NCBI GenBank assembly: GCA_028286465.1 | Contig: JAQBRN010000029.1 | Span: 1 to 43,345, forward strand | Source of the DNA: Parcubacteria group bacterium | GTDB lineage: Bacteria; Patescibacteriota; Minisyncoccia; Phycocordibacterales; Zambryskibacteraceae | Length of the DNA stretch: 43,345 nt | Reading direction: 5' to 3' | Shown: positions 5,701 through 13,525 of the stretch, piece after piece | Numbering within the stretch: the first letter of the stretch is position 1 | How the letters are laid out: every line of letters begins with the position of its first letter | Notes under the pieces: generated by a model | Told to the model about the DNA's origin: nothing | Database searches by the model: none | Seen by the model: the letters and a program-made list of their open reading frames with translations, nothing else | Program-made: the position numbers and the translations under genes

Positions 5701-8065
5701 ACTCGTCCTGCTTGATGCGCACGCGATCATTCATCGCGCCTATCATGCTTTGCCCGAATTTTCTAACTCCAAAGGCGAGCCGACGGGCGCGCTCTACGGC
5801 GTCTCGACCATTCTTATAAAGATCATCGACGAGCTGAGGCCTGATTTCATCGTGGCCTGCTTCGACCTTCCCGAGCCGACGCATCGTCACGAAGTGTATG
5901 CGGAATACAAGGCCGGACGCCGGAAGACCGATGACGCCCTTTCGGTGCAGCTTGAAAGGGCCAAGGACTTGTTCCGTGCCTGGGGCATACCGATCTATTC
6001 GTGCCCGGGCTTCGAAGCCGATGACATCATCGGCACGATCGTCGAGGAAACGCTTCCGGATAAGAGCCTCGATGTGGTCATCGCCTCGGGCGACATGGAT
6101 ACTCTGCAGCTCGTCTCGGGGAAGAAAGTGCAGGCCTATATGCCGAAGAAGAGCATCAACGACACGATTGCTTATGACGAAGTGGCTGTCATCGCCCGTT
6201 TCGGCTTCGGCCCGAAGCTTCTGCCCGATTACAAGGGTCTGCGCGGCGATCCGTCGGACAACATCATCGGAGTGAAGGGCATCGGGGAAAAGACGGCCAC
6301 GGCTCTTATCCAAGCTTTCGGTACCGTAGAGAAGATCTATAAAGCTTTGAAGAAAAAGGATGAATATAAGAAGGCCAACATTACCGAACGCATAAAGAAT
6401 CTTTTACTCGAGAACGAGGAAGAAGCCATCTTTTCTAAAACCTTAGCCACGATCCGCACGGACGCCCCGATCAATTTCAAGCTGCCCGATCCGTGGAAGA
6501 CATGCCTCAATATGGATACGCTTCTCGAATTCTTCAAGGAACTTGAATTCAGAACCATGGGGGAAAGAGTGCGCATGGTGCTCAATAATACCTCACCCAA
6601 CCCTCTCCTAGGCGCAAGGAGAGGGCGGAATTCCCCCTCTCCTCAAATCGAGGAGAGGGGAAGGGGTGAGGTGGAAGAAGACAAGGAATTGATGCTCGCC
6701 ACTTGGGTCGCCGACTCGAACATTACTGTCCCGACCATGGAAGACGTCTTCAGATTCACCAATGCGAAAACCGTCGAGGAAGCCTGGAAGGTCGTCAATA
6801 CCGAGCTCGATAAGAGGGATGCGAGGAGGGTGTATGAAGAGATCGAGAAGCCGCTCGAGCCCGTCGTCGAAGAGATGAACAAATGCGGAGTGAAGATCGA
6901 CAAGAAAGAACTCGAGCGACTTTCGAAGGAGTATCATAAGTCGCTTGATGCGCTTGAGAAGCAGATATGGAAGGATGCCGGAGGAGAATTTAATATCGGT
7001 TCGCCTGCGCAATTAGGCGAAGTACTGTTTACAAAACTTAATCTCGGAGAATCCCGTCAGAAGAAGACTTCGACGGGGCAGCTCTCAACTAAAGAAAGCG
7101 AACTTCTGAAGCTTTCGGATAAGCATCCGATCATCGGAAGAATTCTTGAGTATAGAGAACTCTCCAAGCTTTTGTCGACGTACATCGACTCGATCCCGAA
7201 GCAGTTGGATGAGAATAATCGCCTGCACTCGACCTTCATCCTTGCGGGCACGACGACGGGCCGCATGGCGAGTCAGAACCCGAATCTGCAAAACATTCCT
7301 ATTAAGAGCGCGCTCGGCCGGGCTATCAGGAAGGCCTTCATTGCCGAAGAGGGAGCGAGTCTCGTTTCCTTCGACTACTCGCAGATCGAGCTGCGCATTG
7401 CGGCTATCCTTTCCAAAGACAAGAAGCTTATCGACATTTTCAAAAAGGGCGAAGACGTCCATACCGGCGTGGCAGCGAGAGTATTCAACGTGCCGGAAGC
7501 GGAAGTGACGAAGGAGATGCGCGGCCGGGCGAAGACCATCAACTTCGGCATCCTCTACGGCATGGGGGTCAATGCATTGAAGACCAACCTCGGCACGGAC
7601 AGAAAGACTGCTCAGGAATTCTACAACAACTATTTCACTACATTTAACGAGCTTGCGAGTTATTTAGATAGCGTGAAGGCGGAAACGGAAAGAAGGGGAT
7701 ACACCGAAACGATGTTCGGCCGCCGCAGATACTTCTCGGGCTTCAAATCGCCGCTCCCTTTTATCCGCGCTCAGGCCGAGCGTATGGCTATCAACGCCCC
7801 GATCCAGGGAACGGAAGCCGATATCGTGAAGATCGCCATGCGGCGTATCAACGATCTCATCAAGAAGAACAAATGGGAAAAAGATGCCCGGCTCATTTTG
7901 AACGTCCACGACGAAATCGTCTATGAGGTGAAGGATGAACTCGTGGAGAAGGTCTCGACGGAATTCAAAAAGATCATGGAAGATGTCATACCGGAGAAAG
8001 AGACTCTCGGCGTGCCGATCCTCGCCGAGTGCGGTGTGGGCAAGAATTGGGGGGAAACGAAATAA
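5663..8065 (+). CDS. polA: DNA polymerase I with 5'-3' exonuclease and reduced 3'-5' region
   Basis: PolA removes RNA primers and fills gaps. Residues about 12-285 form the 5'-3' nuclease (FDLPEPTHR, ADDIIG, SGDMDTLQL, GLRGDPSDNI, GVKGIGEKTA). The polymerase core carries motif A DYSQIELR at 571, motif B with K624 (RAKTINFGILYG) and motif C HDE at 749-751. Between them only about 100 residues replace the usual proofreading domain, and no exonuclease DxE motif is visible. At 800 aa it is shorter than E. coli PolA (928). Residues 310-337 are encoded by an 81-bp palindromic insertion. The TTG start at 5663 overlaps tsaE by 38 bases; the holA-like gene follows 1 base after the stop. Confidence 0.95.
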   Translation: MTKQREKSTSKAKLVLLDAHAIIHRAYHALPEFSNSKGEPTGALYGVSTILIKIIDELRPDFIVACFDLPEPTHRHEVYAEYKAGRRKTDDALSVQLERAKDLFRAWGIPIYSCPGFEADDIIGTIVEETLPDKSLDVVIASGDMDTLQLVSGKKVQAYMPKKSINDTIAYDEVAVIARFGFGPKLLPDYKGLRGDPSDNIIGVKGIGEKTATALIQAFGTVEKIYKALKKKDEYKKANITERIKNLLLENEEEAIFSKTLATIRTDAPINFKLPDPWKTCLNMDTLLEFFKELEFRTMGERVRMVLNNTSPNPLLGARRGRNSPSPQIEERGRGEVEEDKELMLATWVADSNITVPTMEDVFRFTNAKTVEEAWKVVNTELDKRDARRVYEEIEKPLEPVVEEMNKCGVKIDKKELERLSKEYHKSLDALEKQIWKDAGGEFNIGSPAQLGEVLFTKLNLGESRQKKTSTGQLSTKESELLKLSDKHPIIGRILEYRELSKLLSTYIDSIPKQLDENNRLHSTFILAGTTTGRMASQNPNLQNIPIKSALGRAIRKAFIAEEGASLVSFDYSQIELRIAAILSKDKKLIDIFKKGEDVHTGVAARVFNVPEAEVTKEMRGRAKTINFGILYGMGVNALKTNLGTDRKTAQEFYNNYFTTFNELASYLDSVKAETERRGYTETMFGRRRYFSGFKSPLPFIRAQAERMAINAPIQGTEADIVKIAMRRINDLIKKNKWEKDARLILNVHDEIVYEVKDELVEKVSTEFKKIMEDVIPEKETLGVPILAECGVGKNWGETK
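6591..6671 (+). repeat. Palindromic element inserted in frame in polA (REP/RPE-like)
   Basis: Outer inverted repeats CCTCACCC (6591-6598) and GGGTGAGG (6664-6671) enclose two hairpins: CCCTCTCC/GGAGAGGG (6601-6608 with 6618-6625) and an 11-bp stem 6634-6644 with 6650-6660. The unit is 81 bp, exactly 27 codons, so the polA frame is kept and the element is translated as a Ser/Pro/Arg-rich loop (about residues 310-337). It lies between the nuclease and polymerase domains, where extra residues are tolerated. No second copy is visible in this window. Confidence 0.8.
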
Positions 8066-8066
8066 A

Positions 8067-8513
8067 ATGGCTGAAGAGTTTTATCACAAAGACATATTCG
8101 GATCGATCATCGATCTTGATCTCGGCGAAAGCGAGGGAATTTCAGATGCTGTAAAAAGCGCGAAGACCGGAGCGGATTTCAATACCTTCGCTCTGACCGA
8201 TGCCTTCGGCGAACGCAGGAAGAAAGACGCCTGGGTTTTATATCAAAAGGCGCTTGCCTCGGGCCAGGCTCCGGAACAGGTCTTTTATAAAGTAGTCTGG
8301 CTTGTGAAGTCGATGCTCCTGGCAGCAAGAACGAACGAGAAGGATTCGGGGTTGAATCCGTTCGTATACAAAAAGTCCAAAAGCTTTTTGAAGAATTGGA
8401 AGGAAGGAGAAATAGAAAAACTCTCCGAAGATCTCGTCGTAGGATTTCATAAAACCAGAAGAGGGGAGACGGACATGGAAACGTTGCTTGAGAAAATGCT
8501 TTTGAGTTTATAA
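8067..8513 (+). CDS. DNA polymerase III delta subunit C-terminal-domain-like protein
   Basis: The 148-aa product resembles the helical C-terminal collar domain of the clamp-loader subunit HolA: a predicted helix ending FALTDAFGERRKKDAWVLY, a stretch like the 'G..P..i...l....r.ll' helix (QAPEQVFYKVVWLVKSMLL), then NPFVYKKSKSFLKNW and a final helix. The AAA+ ATPase-like domains I and II of normal HolA (about 340 aa) are absent. The ATG at 8067 lies 1 base after the polA stop; longer frames from upstream GTG/TTG codons run inside polA and were rejected. Its place directly after polA supports a role in replication or repair. This assignment is by pattern only. Confidence 0.6.
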   Translation: MAEEFYHKDIFGSIIDLDLGESEGISDAVKSAKTGADFNTFALTDAFGERRKKDAWVLYQKALASGQAPEQVFYKVVWLVKSMLLAARTNEKDSGLNPFVYKKSKSFLKNWKEGEIEKLSEDLVVGFHKTRRGETDMETLLEKMLLSL

Positions 8514-8537
8514 AAAACGCTCCGTTGTAACGGAGCG
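8512..8537 (-). terminator. Minus-strand terminator for the 8612-9112 gene
   Basis: CGCTCCGTT (8518-8526) pairs with AACGGAGCG (8529-8537). The six T residues follow the stem on the minus strand. The approximately 75 bases between it and the stop at 8612 hold no ORF I can support. Confidence 0.8.
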
Positions 8538-8611
8538 AGAGCTAGCCTTCGGAAGTGACACGGGCAGGTTTGAGCGATCCAGACGAGAGACCTTCTACCC
8601 ACTGACGGATT

Positions 8612-9112
8612 TTACTCTTTTGGGGGGCGAAGAGGCTCTACGGCGATGAAGTAGTAGAAAATCATGAGCCCGTAAGAAAGGGATACGTCCCAAAGCGCGT
8701 CGACGATCGTGTAGACAGGTGATTGCATCTGATAGATGATCGAGAAGGTATCCCAAAGTGCGAAATACAGCCAGGTCGCACGAACTCCGAACGATGATCC
8801 GTTGGTAATACCTGGAATCGCGGTTTTTTCAGCAGAAGTGGATCGAGCCCTGTCCGCTTCATCGAGACCCAAAGCTCTTGAAATGAGAACAGGCATATAC
8901 AGAATGCAGAAGATCATTTCGAGTTTTGACTTCGGATGGTGCGGTAAAGGGTGGAAGTAATTCGCGATACCGAGAGTGACGGCGATCGAGGCGATCAGCA
9001 CTCCCAACTTCGCGATGAAGAAATTCGTTCTTCCCGTAAGCAATTGGAACGCATGTGCAACTTTGGTGCAAAACCGCAGCACCATGGCATCTATGGCCCT
9101 GATATGCTTCAT
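8612..9112 (-). CDS. Hypothetical integral membrane protein
   Basis: The 166-aa protein has about four hydrophobic segments: roughly 32-50 (FIAKLGVLIASIAVTLGI), 66-83, 110-128 and 143-160, with a polar loop (DEADRARSTSAEKT) between the second and third. I do not recognise a family. The ATG at 9112 has GGAG 7 bases upstream, and a clear promoter is present at 9147-9175 on the same strand. With the terminator at 8512-8537 this is another single-gene cassette. Confidence 0.75.
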   Translation of the reverse strand: MKHIRAIDAMVLRFCTKVAHAFQLLTGRTNFFIAKLGVLIASIAVTLGIANYFHPLPHHPKSKLEMIFCILYMPVLISRALGLDEADRARSTSAEKTAIPGITNGSSFGVRATWLYFALWDTFSIIYQMQSPVYTIVDALWDVSLSYGLMIFYYFIAVEPLRPPKE

Positions 9113-9146
9113 CCGCCGTCTCCATGTAAAGGTCTATCTGGGAATA

Positions 9147-9175
9147 TTCATACGTCGTTTCATACTCAAAGTCAA
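9147..9175 (-). promoter_or_regulatory. Promoter of the 8612-9112 membrane protein gene
   Basis: On the minus strand TTGACT (9170-9175), a 17-base spacer, then TATGAA (9147-9152). Confidence 0.75.
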
Positions 9176-9183
9176 TGCTAATT

Positions 9184-9216
9184 AAAAAATCCAGTCTACA
9201 AAAGTGAAGACTGGAT
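9184..9216 (-). terminator. Minus-strand terminator overlapping the end of the 9196-9492 gene
   Basis: ATCCAGTCT (9189-9197) pairs with AGACTGGAT (9208-9216); the T-run follows on the minus strand at 9189-9184. The stem encodes the last residues and stop of the gene. Confidence 0.85.
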
Positions 9217-9492
9217 GGGTGGTTTCCTGAGAATGCGCTGGATTTCTGTGTACGCAGCCGCTTCGGACTGCGTATCGAGCGGTATGTCGCTCCTGATGTC
9301 TCGATCGGAATCGAGGACCGCGAACATCTTTTTGCTCTTCCGATAATGCACGGAGAGCGTGTGTCTTTTTCCTTCGGTATAGACATGCAGGCTGTGGGCC
9401 TGAGATCTCGAGGCACGATGGCCCCATTTGATGCGAACGGCGGGGAATTCCGCTTCAGTGAGCTTCTTGAGCCCGGCAAGCTTTCTTGGCAC
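9196..9492 (-). CDS. Small basic hypothetical protein (98 aa)
   Basis: I do not recognise a family. The protein is rich in Lys/Arg in its first half (MPRKLAGLKKL, RIKWGHRASRSQ), which could allow nucleic-acid binding, and has an alpha/beta pattern without membrane segments. The GTG start at 9492 has AGGAG 5-6 bases upstream. Promoter TTGACC-17-TAGGTT (with TGA extension) and a terminator that overlaps the last codons make it a compact single-gene cassette. Confidence 0.7.
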   Translation of the reverse strand: MPRKLAGLKKLTEAEFPAVRIKWGHRASRSQAHSLHVYTEGKRHTLSVHYRKSKKMFAVLDSDRDIRSDIPLDTQSEAAAYTEIQRILRKPPIQSSLL

Positions 9493-9527
9493 GGTATCTC
9501 CTGAAAGAAGAAGGCGTTTCCATGAAC

Positions 9528-9556
9528 AACCTATCAGCTCCGCAATGCGGGGTCAA
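9528..9556 (-). promoter_or_regulatory. Extended -10 promoter of the 9196-9492 gene
   Basis: On the minus strand TTGACC (9551-9556), a 17-base spacer, then TAGGTT (9528-9533) preceded by TGA. Confidence 0.7.
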
Positions 9557-9609
9557 TTCAATGACAAAGGAAGTTTTTTAGGCTATATTTTGCGAGTTAG
9601 TAGAAAGAT

Positions 9610-9685
9610 GCGCCCGTAGCTCAGTCGGTAGAGCAGCTCCCTTTTAAGGAGATGGTCGTTGGTCCGATTCCAACCGGGCGCACCA
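9610..9685 (+). tRNA. tRNA-Lys (anticodon TTT)
   Basis: The acceptor stem GCGCCCG/CGGGCGC closes a normal cloverleaf. The anticodon loop is CTTTTAA, giving TTT, and the T-arm contains GTCCGATTCC. The 3' CCA is encoded (9683-9685). Confidence 0.95.
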
Positions 9686-9690
9686 AAGAA

Positions 9691-9987
9691 TCATTTTTTC
9701 CGGAAACGGATGATGTTTTCTATCAGAACTAAGAGGAGTATGCCAGCAAGTAACCCAAGCAACACTCGCTTGTTTGAATAAGCGGCAATATTGCCAAGCG
9801 CAGGATCAAAGAGTTTGAAGGCCGCTACCGCAATAAGTATCACGGTTATTGCCAGTCTCCGGCCCTTTCCCAGATCTTGCCGCTCTTTTTTGCTGAGATC
9901 ATTTTCGAACCAGCTTGAGAATCTAATCTTATATATGGCAAAGGCGGCCAATATCGCAAGAAGGGCTATGAGAAAAAGGCTTAACAT
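9691..9987 (-). CDS. Hypothetical membrane protein (98 aa)
   Basis: There are three likely membrane helices: about residues 2-20, 45-62 and 73-92. A charged cytoplasmic-type loop (NDLSKKERQDLGKGRR) lies between the first two, and the C-terminus is basic (IRFRKK). I do not recognise a family. The ATG follows the doxX stop codon by 3 bases on the same strand, so it is the second gene of a doxX operon. The stop lies 6 bases from the 3' end of the opposing tRNA-Lys. Confidence 0.75.
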   Translation of the reverse strand: MLSLFLIALLAILAAFAIYKIRFSSWFENDLSKKERQDLGKGRRLAITVILIAVAAFKLFDPALGNIAAYSNKRVLLGLLAGILLLVLIENIIRFRKK

Positions 9988-9990
9988 AAA

Positions 9991-10395
9991 TTACAGCGGA
10001 AGATCCTTGGCGTAAGCGCCGGCGCCGGTGAGAAGGAGAGACAGGGCGATGGCGAATACCAGCGCATAGAAGACAATGTCGCGGCGGAGGATATTGCCTT
10101 CGGTGTATTCGGTATAGAACTCGATGCCCGAGAGAACGACGAAGGCAAGCGCTGCGGTCTGCGTGTAAAGTCCGATAAGAAGCAGTGCGCCGCCGACGAT
10201 CTCAAACAAGGCAAAGAGCGAGACGAAGAATTTGGCCGGGCGGATCTTGTAGGCATCAAAGGCTTTCACCCAATCAGCGCGCTCGCCTCGGAACTTGAGC
10301 GATCCGACGTCGATAAGGATAATACCGAGTACGACACGCAGGATAAAGGGCGCGTACCAGGAGTAGCTGAGCAGGGATGGGAATGTATTAAGCAT
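9991..10395 (-). CDS. DoxX family membrane protein
   Basis: The 134-aa product has the DoxX pattern: a first helix with RVVLGIILIDVGSLKF, a hydrophilic linker, a second helix FALFEIVGGALLLIGL, a third from TAALAFVVLSGIEF and a fourth near the C-terminus. DoxX proteins are small four-helix membrane proteins; in other bacteria some act with thiol or redox partners, but the role here is unknown. I chose the ATG at 10395 because TATCAT stands exactly 6 bases upstream. It diverges from the RNA methyltransferase gene with only 22 bases between start codons. Confidence 0.85.
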   Translation of the reverse strand: MLNTFPSLLSYSWYAPFILRVVLGIILIDVGSLKFRGERADWVKAFDAYKIRPAKFFVSLFALFEIVGGALLLIGLYTQTAALAFVVLSGIEFYTEYTEGNILRRDIVFYALVFAIALSLLLTGAGAYAKDLPL

Positions 10396-10401
10396 CTGAA
10401 A

Positions 10402-10411
10402 ATGATAGCAT
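10402..10411 (+). promoter_or_regulatory. Bidirectional leaderless promoter core ATGATAGCAT
   Basis: On the minus strand TATCAT (10402-10407) lies 6 bases before the doxX ATG. On the plus strand TAGCAT (10406-10411), preceded by TGA, lies 6 bases before the methyltransferase ATG. The two hexamers overlap by two bases. The same 10-mer occurs at 15419-15428. Confidence 0.65.
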
Positions 10412-10417
10412 ACCCGC

Positions 10418-10885
10418 ATGAAGCAATGCATGCTCATCCTCGATAACGTTAGAAGCGTAGAAAACACCGCTTCCATCTTCCGCACCGCGGACGGCTTGGG
10501 GGTGAAGAAGATCTACCTCATCGGGACGACTCCGACTCCGCTTGACCGCTTCGGTAGGCCGCGAAGCGACTTCGCCAAGGTATCCTTGGGAGCGGAAACA
10601 ACGGTCATGTGGGAATATACAAAAGAACTCATGTCCCTCCTCAAGACTTTAAAAAACGAAGGTTTCAATATTATTTCGCTCGAGCAGGATGCGCGCTCGA
10701 AGGATCTTAAGAGCTTCGTCGCGCCGGAGAAATTCGCGCTCGTTCTCGGCAACGAAGTGGACGGAGTATCGAAAGAGACGCTCGATCTGTCGAACCACAT
10801 TCTCGAAATAGATATGAAGGGCAAGAAGGAATCCTTGAACGTTTCGGTTTCCGCCGGCATCGCGCTTTACGCGCTCCTTGCTTAG
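10418..10885 (+). CDS. TrmH/SpoU family RNA 2'-O-methyltransferase
   Basis: The protein has the three SPOUT/TrmH motifs: motif 1 around NVRSVENTASIFRTADGLGV (residues about 10-29), motif 2 LVLGNEVDGVS and motif 3 IDMKGKKESLNVSVSAGI, which form the knotted SAM-binding site. At 155 aa it is a bare catalytic domain without the N-terminal substrate-binding extension of RlmB. The target could be a tRNA or rRNA ribose. The ATG has TAGCAT exactly 6 bases upstream, so it appears leaderless. Its last 4 bases overlap the end of the convergent dedA gene. Confidence 0.9.
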   Translation: MKQCMLILDNVRSVENTASIFRTADGLGVKKIYLIGTTPTPLDRFGRPRSDFAKVSLGAETTVMWEYTKELMSLLKTLKNEGFNIISLEQDARSKDLKSFVAPEKFALVLGNEVDGVSKETLDLSNHILEIDMKGKKESLNVSVSAGIALYALLA

Positions 10886-11454
10886 CGGTTTTCCTTATGC
10901 TCCTTCACCGAGCGGGCCACCATGGAGTTGTAGAACCAGCTCACTAAGCCGTACATAACGAGAGCCGTGACCACGAAGAGGGTGAAGGTCAGTTCGGCAT
11001 TGTGGACGTATGTCTTGATGATGGTCACCGAGGCGAAGGTTCGCGCGAGGACGTAGAGGAGAGCGAGCCAGCCGATCGAGCCGAGAGCATTCGCTACCGC
11101 CGCGCGTTTGAGAGGGAAATGATGCGCACCGGCCACGATCTGAGCGGGAATGCCGAAGAGATAGACGAACTTCGAACCGAAGAGAATATACGCACCATAG
11201 CTGTCGAGGGCATCGCCGACGGCCTCGAGGCGTTCGGGTTTCTGCTTGAAGAGCGGCAGCTTCTCGAAGCGTTCAAGGCCGATCTTTTGTCCGAGCCAGT
11301 ACCAGAAGAAATCCGGAATGATATCCGCGAGGAATCCGACGACAAGGATGTATCCGAGGGGCAACATGCCGCGCACGGCAAGAAACATTACCGGAATATC
11401 GGCAACTGAGCCGAAGAAGAGGAGGACGAGCGCGACGAATGCGAGCTTGAGCAT
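10882..11454 (-). CDS. DedA / VTT family membrane protein
   Basis: The 190-aa protein has the DedA pattern: an N-terminal hydrophobic helix, re-entrant-loop style segment GYILVVGFLADIIPDFFWYWLGQKIG, the cytoplasmic RFEKL..KQKPERLEAV region, then GAYILFGSKFVYLFGIPAQIVAGAHHFPLKR, which parallels the family's R-F-x-P-G-x(3)-G-x(3)-M motif, and C-terminal helices. Known DedA proteins act as lipid scramblase or flippase-type transporters. The usual arginine/proline signature is modified (KFVYLFGIPA). TAGACT stands 6 bases upstream of the ATG, again a leaderless arrangement. Confidence 0.8.
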   Translation of the reverse strand: MLKLAFVALVLLFFGSVADIPVMFLAVRGMLPLGYILVVGFLADIIPDFFWYWLGQKIGLERFEKLPLFKQKPERLEAVGDALDSYGAYILFGSKFVYLFGIPAQIVAGAHHFPLKRAAVANALGSIGWLALLYVLARTFASVTIIKTYVHNAELTFTLFVVTALVMYGLVSWFYNSMVARSVKEHKENR

Positions 11455-11485
11455 CTTGTTAGTCTACTTATAAAGTTTCGGGTGT

Positions 11486-12400
11486 CTAGCTGAAAAGCGT
11501 CTGATGAACAGGACAGTAATGTGCAGAACGTCCGCCGACCGTAATCCTTTCTAATACTCCCGGGCAGCCAGGTTTCTTGCACTTTTTCTTATGCATCTGA
11601 TAAGCGTTGTGATTGGCTTGGAATTGCCCCCGCTCGCCGAAGATGTTTCTGTAGTCCGAAGTCGAGTCGCCGCCGAAATCAATGCCCTTAAATAATGTTA
11701 CCTTCGTAGCTTTGAATATCAGCTTCAGATTGGCTTCGGGGATCTTCCGGACGACGGAAAGGGGATGAACGTTGGCGCGCCAGAGGATTTCGTCCGAATA
11801 AATATTTCCAATACCCGAGATCACTGACTGATCCATGAGCGCCTGCTTTATTTTACCCTTCGGCTTCTTTAGAAGCCGCTCTTTGAAGAGAGGATAGGTG
11901 AACTTCGCATCCAATGGTTCCGGGCCGAGATTCTTAAGATGCAATGATTCTTCGAGCCTGCCCGTTTCGATGAAGGAGACCTTGGCGAACTTCCTCATGT
12001 CGGAGAAGGCGAGTTGGCCTTTGTCGAGTGAGAAGACGACATGGAGGAATTGATTGAACGGGTCGGTAAGCGGCCCCTTGTCCGCCGCCTTCCATGTATT
12101 ACCTTTCTTCTCGTACGAATATTTCCCGTACATAAGATGGCCCGTCATCTTCATGTGGATGAGGATGGTCTCATTGTTTGAAAGCTTTATTAAAATATTC
12201 TTGGCGCGTCTCTCGGCCTTGACGATCTTCGCACCAATGATCTTCTTTTTGAATTGCTTGAAGTAAGCGGGGGACTTGATGCTCTGCGAGTGCATCTTGT
12301 GCGAGCTTTTATAATCCGTCCAGACATCGATGATCTTCCGGCCTTTAACGGTCTTATTCAATCCATCGACGGTGGTTTGTACTTCGGGGAGTTCGGGCAT
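11486..12400 (-). CDS. mutM: Formamidopyrimidine-DNA glycosylase MutM/Fpg
   Basis: Fpg removes oxidised purines (8-oxoguanine, FaPy) and nicks the abasic site. The N-terminus MPELPEVQT gives the catalytic Pro2 and Glu3. The H2TH region lies around ALMDQSVISGIGNIYSDEILW, and the C-terminal zinc ribbon has CKKPGCPG with YCPVHQ, where the usual last cysteine is a histidine. At 304 aa it is about 30 residues longer than typical, with an insert around YSYEKKGNTWKAAD. TACGCT stands 6 bases before the ATG. The gene is separated from dedA by 31 bases. Confidence 0.95.
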   Translation of the reverse strand: MPELPEVQTTVDGLNKTVKGRKIIDVWTDYKSSHKMHSQSIKSPAYFKQFKKKIIGAKIVKAERRAKNILIKLSNNETILIHMKMTGHLMYGKYSYEKKGNTWKAADKGPLTDPFNQFLHVVFSLDKGQLAFSDMRKFAKVSFIETGRLEESLHLKNLGPEPLDAKFTYPLFKERLLKKPKGKIKQALMDQSVISGIGNIYSDEILWRANVHPLSVVRKIPEANLKLIFKATKVTLFKGIDFGGDSTSDYRNIFGERGQFQANHNAYQMHKKKCKKPGCPGVLERITVGGRSAHYCPVHQTLFS

Positions 12401-12435
12401 ATAAAAAGCGTAACATTTACTGCTCGGAATATTAC

Positions 12436-12465
12436 TTGACTTTCAGCTATTTCGTGTGATATAAT
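12436..12465 (+). promoter_or_regulatory. Consensus extended -10 promoter
   Basis: TTGACT (12436-12441), an 18-base spacer, then a perfect TATAAT (12460-12465) preceded by TGA. It drives the zinc protein gene at 12519. Confidence 0.85.
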
Positions 12466-12518
12466 TAATAAGGACAAATTGTGTAGGTCTACGGCATTCA
12501 CCTTTTGCTTGGAGAGAC

Positions 12519-13478
12519 ATGGGACACCGCACATTGAAACGCGTGCCGCTCAACTTCCGATGGCCGATTGGCAAGCTGTGGAAGGGATATGTCAATCCAT
12601 ATCCCGGTCCACGCATCTGCGAAGTTTGCGACGGGGGCGGTTACAATGCCGCAACCAAAAAAATCGCAGACGAGTACTACGACCACGAAGGGTACGGTGT
12701 ACGGTGGCGCTATATCCACGGGATCGCTCCCGATGGAACGCCAACCACGAGACCTCCCTGGAAGATCGTTGGAAAGTGCCTCTCTTGGGAGCACGACATC
12801 ACTCAAGATGAAGTGGAAGCCCTTGTGGCCGAACACCGGCTCATGGAATTCACTCATACGTGGACTCAGGATCACGGATGGCAGCCGAAGGCGTGGGAAA
12901 CGAAGGGCTTTTGGTGCCCGAAGTGTCACATTGCCGTGCCGCAACTCAGCACGGAACATCACTCGGGGTTCTGTAACGCTTGCGACCAAGACATGCTACT
13001 CCTTCCGGAGAACGATATTCGGCTGCATATCCCGTGGGCCGAGGAGGTTAACCGCTGGTCTCACCATGGCTTTGGTCATGATAGCTTCAACAGCCTGATT
13101 CTGATCAAGGCTCGCGCGAAGCGCCTCGGTGTCTTCGGGGAATGCAGTGCCTGCAACGGAAGCGGCGAGAGTAAACTGCCGCGCAAGATGAAGAAGCGCT
13201 ATCGCAACTGGAAGGAATACGAGCCGCCCACCGGAGAAGGTTTCCAGCTGTGGGAGACGTGTTCCGAGGGCAGTCCCGAGAGCCCCGTCTTCGAAAGCGC
13301 GGAGGCGCTTGCCGAATGGTGCGAGAGCAATGCCAATCTTTGGTCGGAGAACGATACGTTGCCGCGCGAAAGATGGCTCCGCATGTTTACTGGCGAGGAA
13401 GATCTCGAAAATGGAAGTCTCGGGGTCGCCGAAAGAGGGACGGGTTACGTCGGCGCAATGGCGCTTGCACCTCGGTAA
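12519..13478 (+). CDS. Zinc-ribbon protein of a type common in phage genomes
   Basis: The 319-aa protein carries four CxxC pairs: CEVC (about 34-37), CPKC and CNAC in the middle, and CSACNGSGE near residue 209. The first and last resemble DnaJ-type zinc motifs. The opening VPLNFRWPIGKLWKGYVNPY and the C-terminal EPPTGEGFQLWETCSEG with SPVF recall, from memory, a conserved hypothetical protein often seen in tailed-phage genomes. I could not verify this. GGAG lies 5 bases before the ATG. It has its own strong promoter and terminator, with bacterial core genes on both sides, so it looks like an acquired single-gene insertion. Function unknown; nucleic-acid or protein binding through zinc is likely. 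Confidence 0.75.
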   Translation: MGHRTLKRVPLNFRWPIGKLWKGYVNPYPGPRICEVCDGGGYNAATKKIADEYYDHEGYGVRWRYIHGIAPDGTPTTRPPWKIVGKCLSWEHDITQDEVEALVAEHRLMEFTHTWTQDHGWQPKAWETKGFWCPKCHIAVPQLSTEHHSGFCNACDQDMLLLPENDIRLHIPWAEEVNRWSHHGFGHDSFNSLILIKARAKRLGVFGECSACNGSGESKLPRKMKKRYRNWKEYEPPTGEGFQLWETCSEGSPESPVFESAEALAEWCESNANLWSENDTLPRERWLRMFTGEEDLENGSLGVAERGTGYVGAMALAPR

Positions 13479-13499
13479 GACACATTTGCATTATCAAGT

Positions 13500-13525
13500 G
13501 CACAGGGATTCCTGTGCGCTTTTTT
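13500..13525 (+). terminator. Terminator of the zinc protein gene
   Basis: GCACAGG (13500-13506) pairs with CCTGTGC (13511-13517), followed by GCTTTTTT. It meets the 3' end of the opposing murE gene. Confidence 0.9.
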
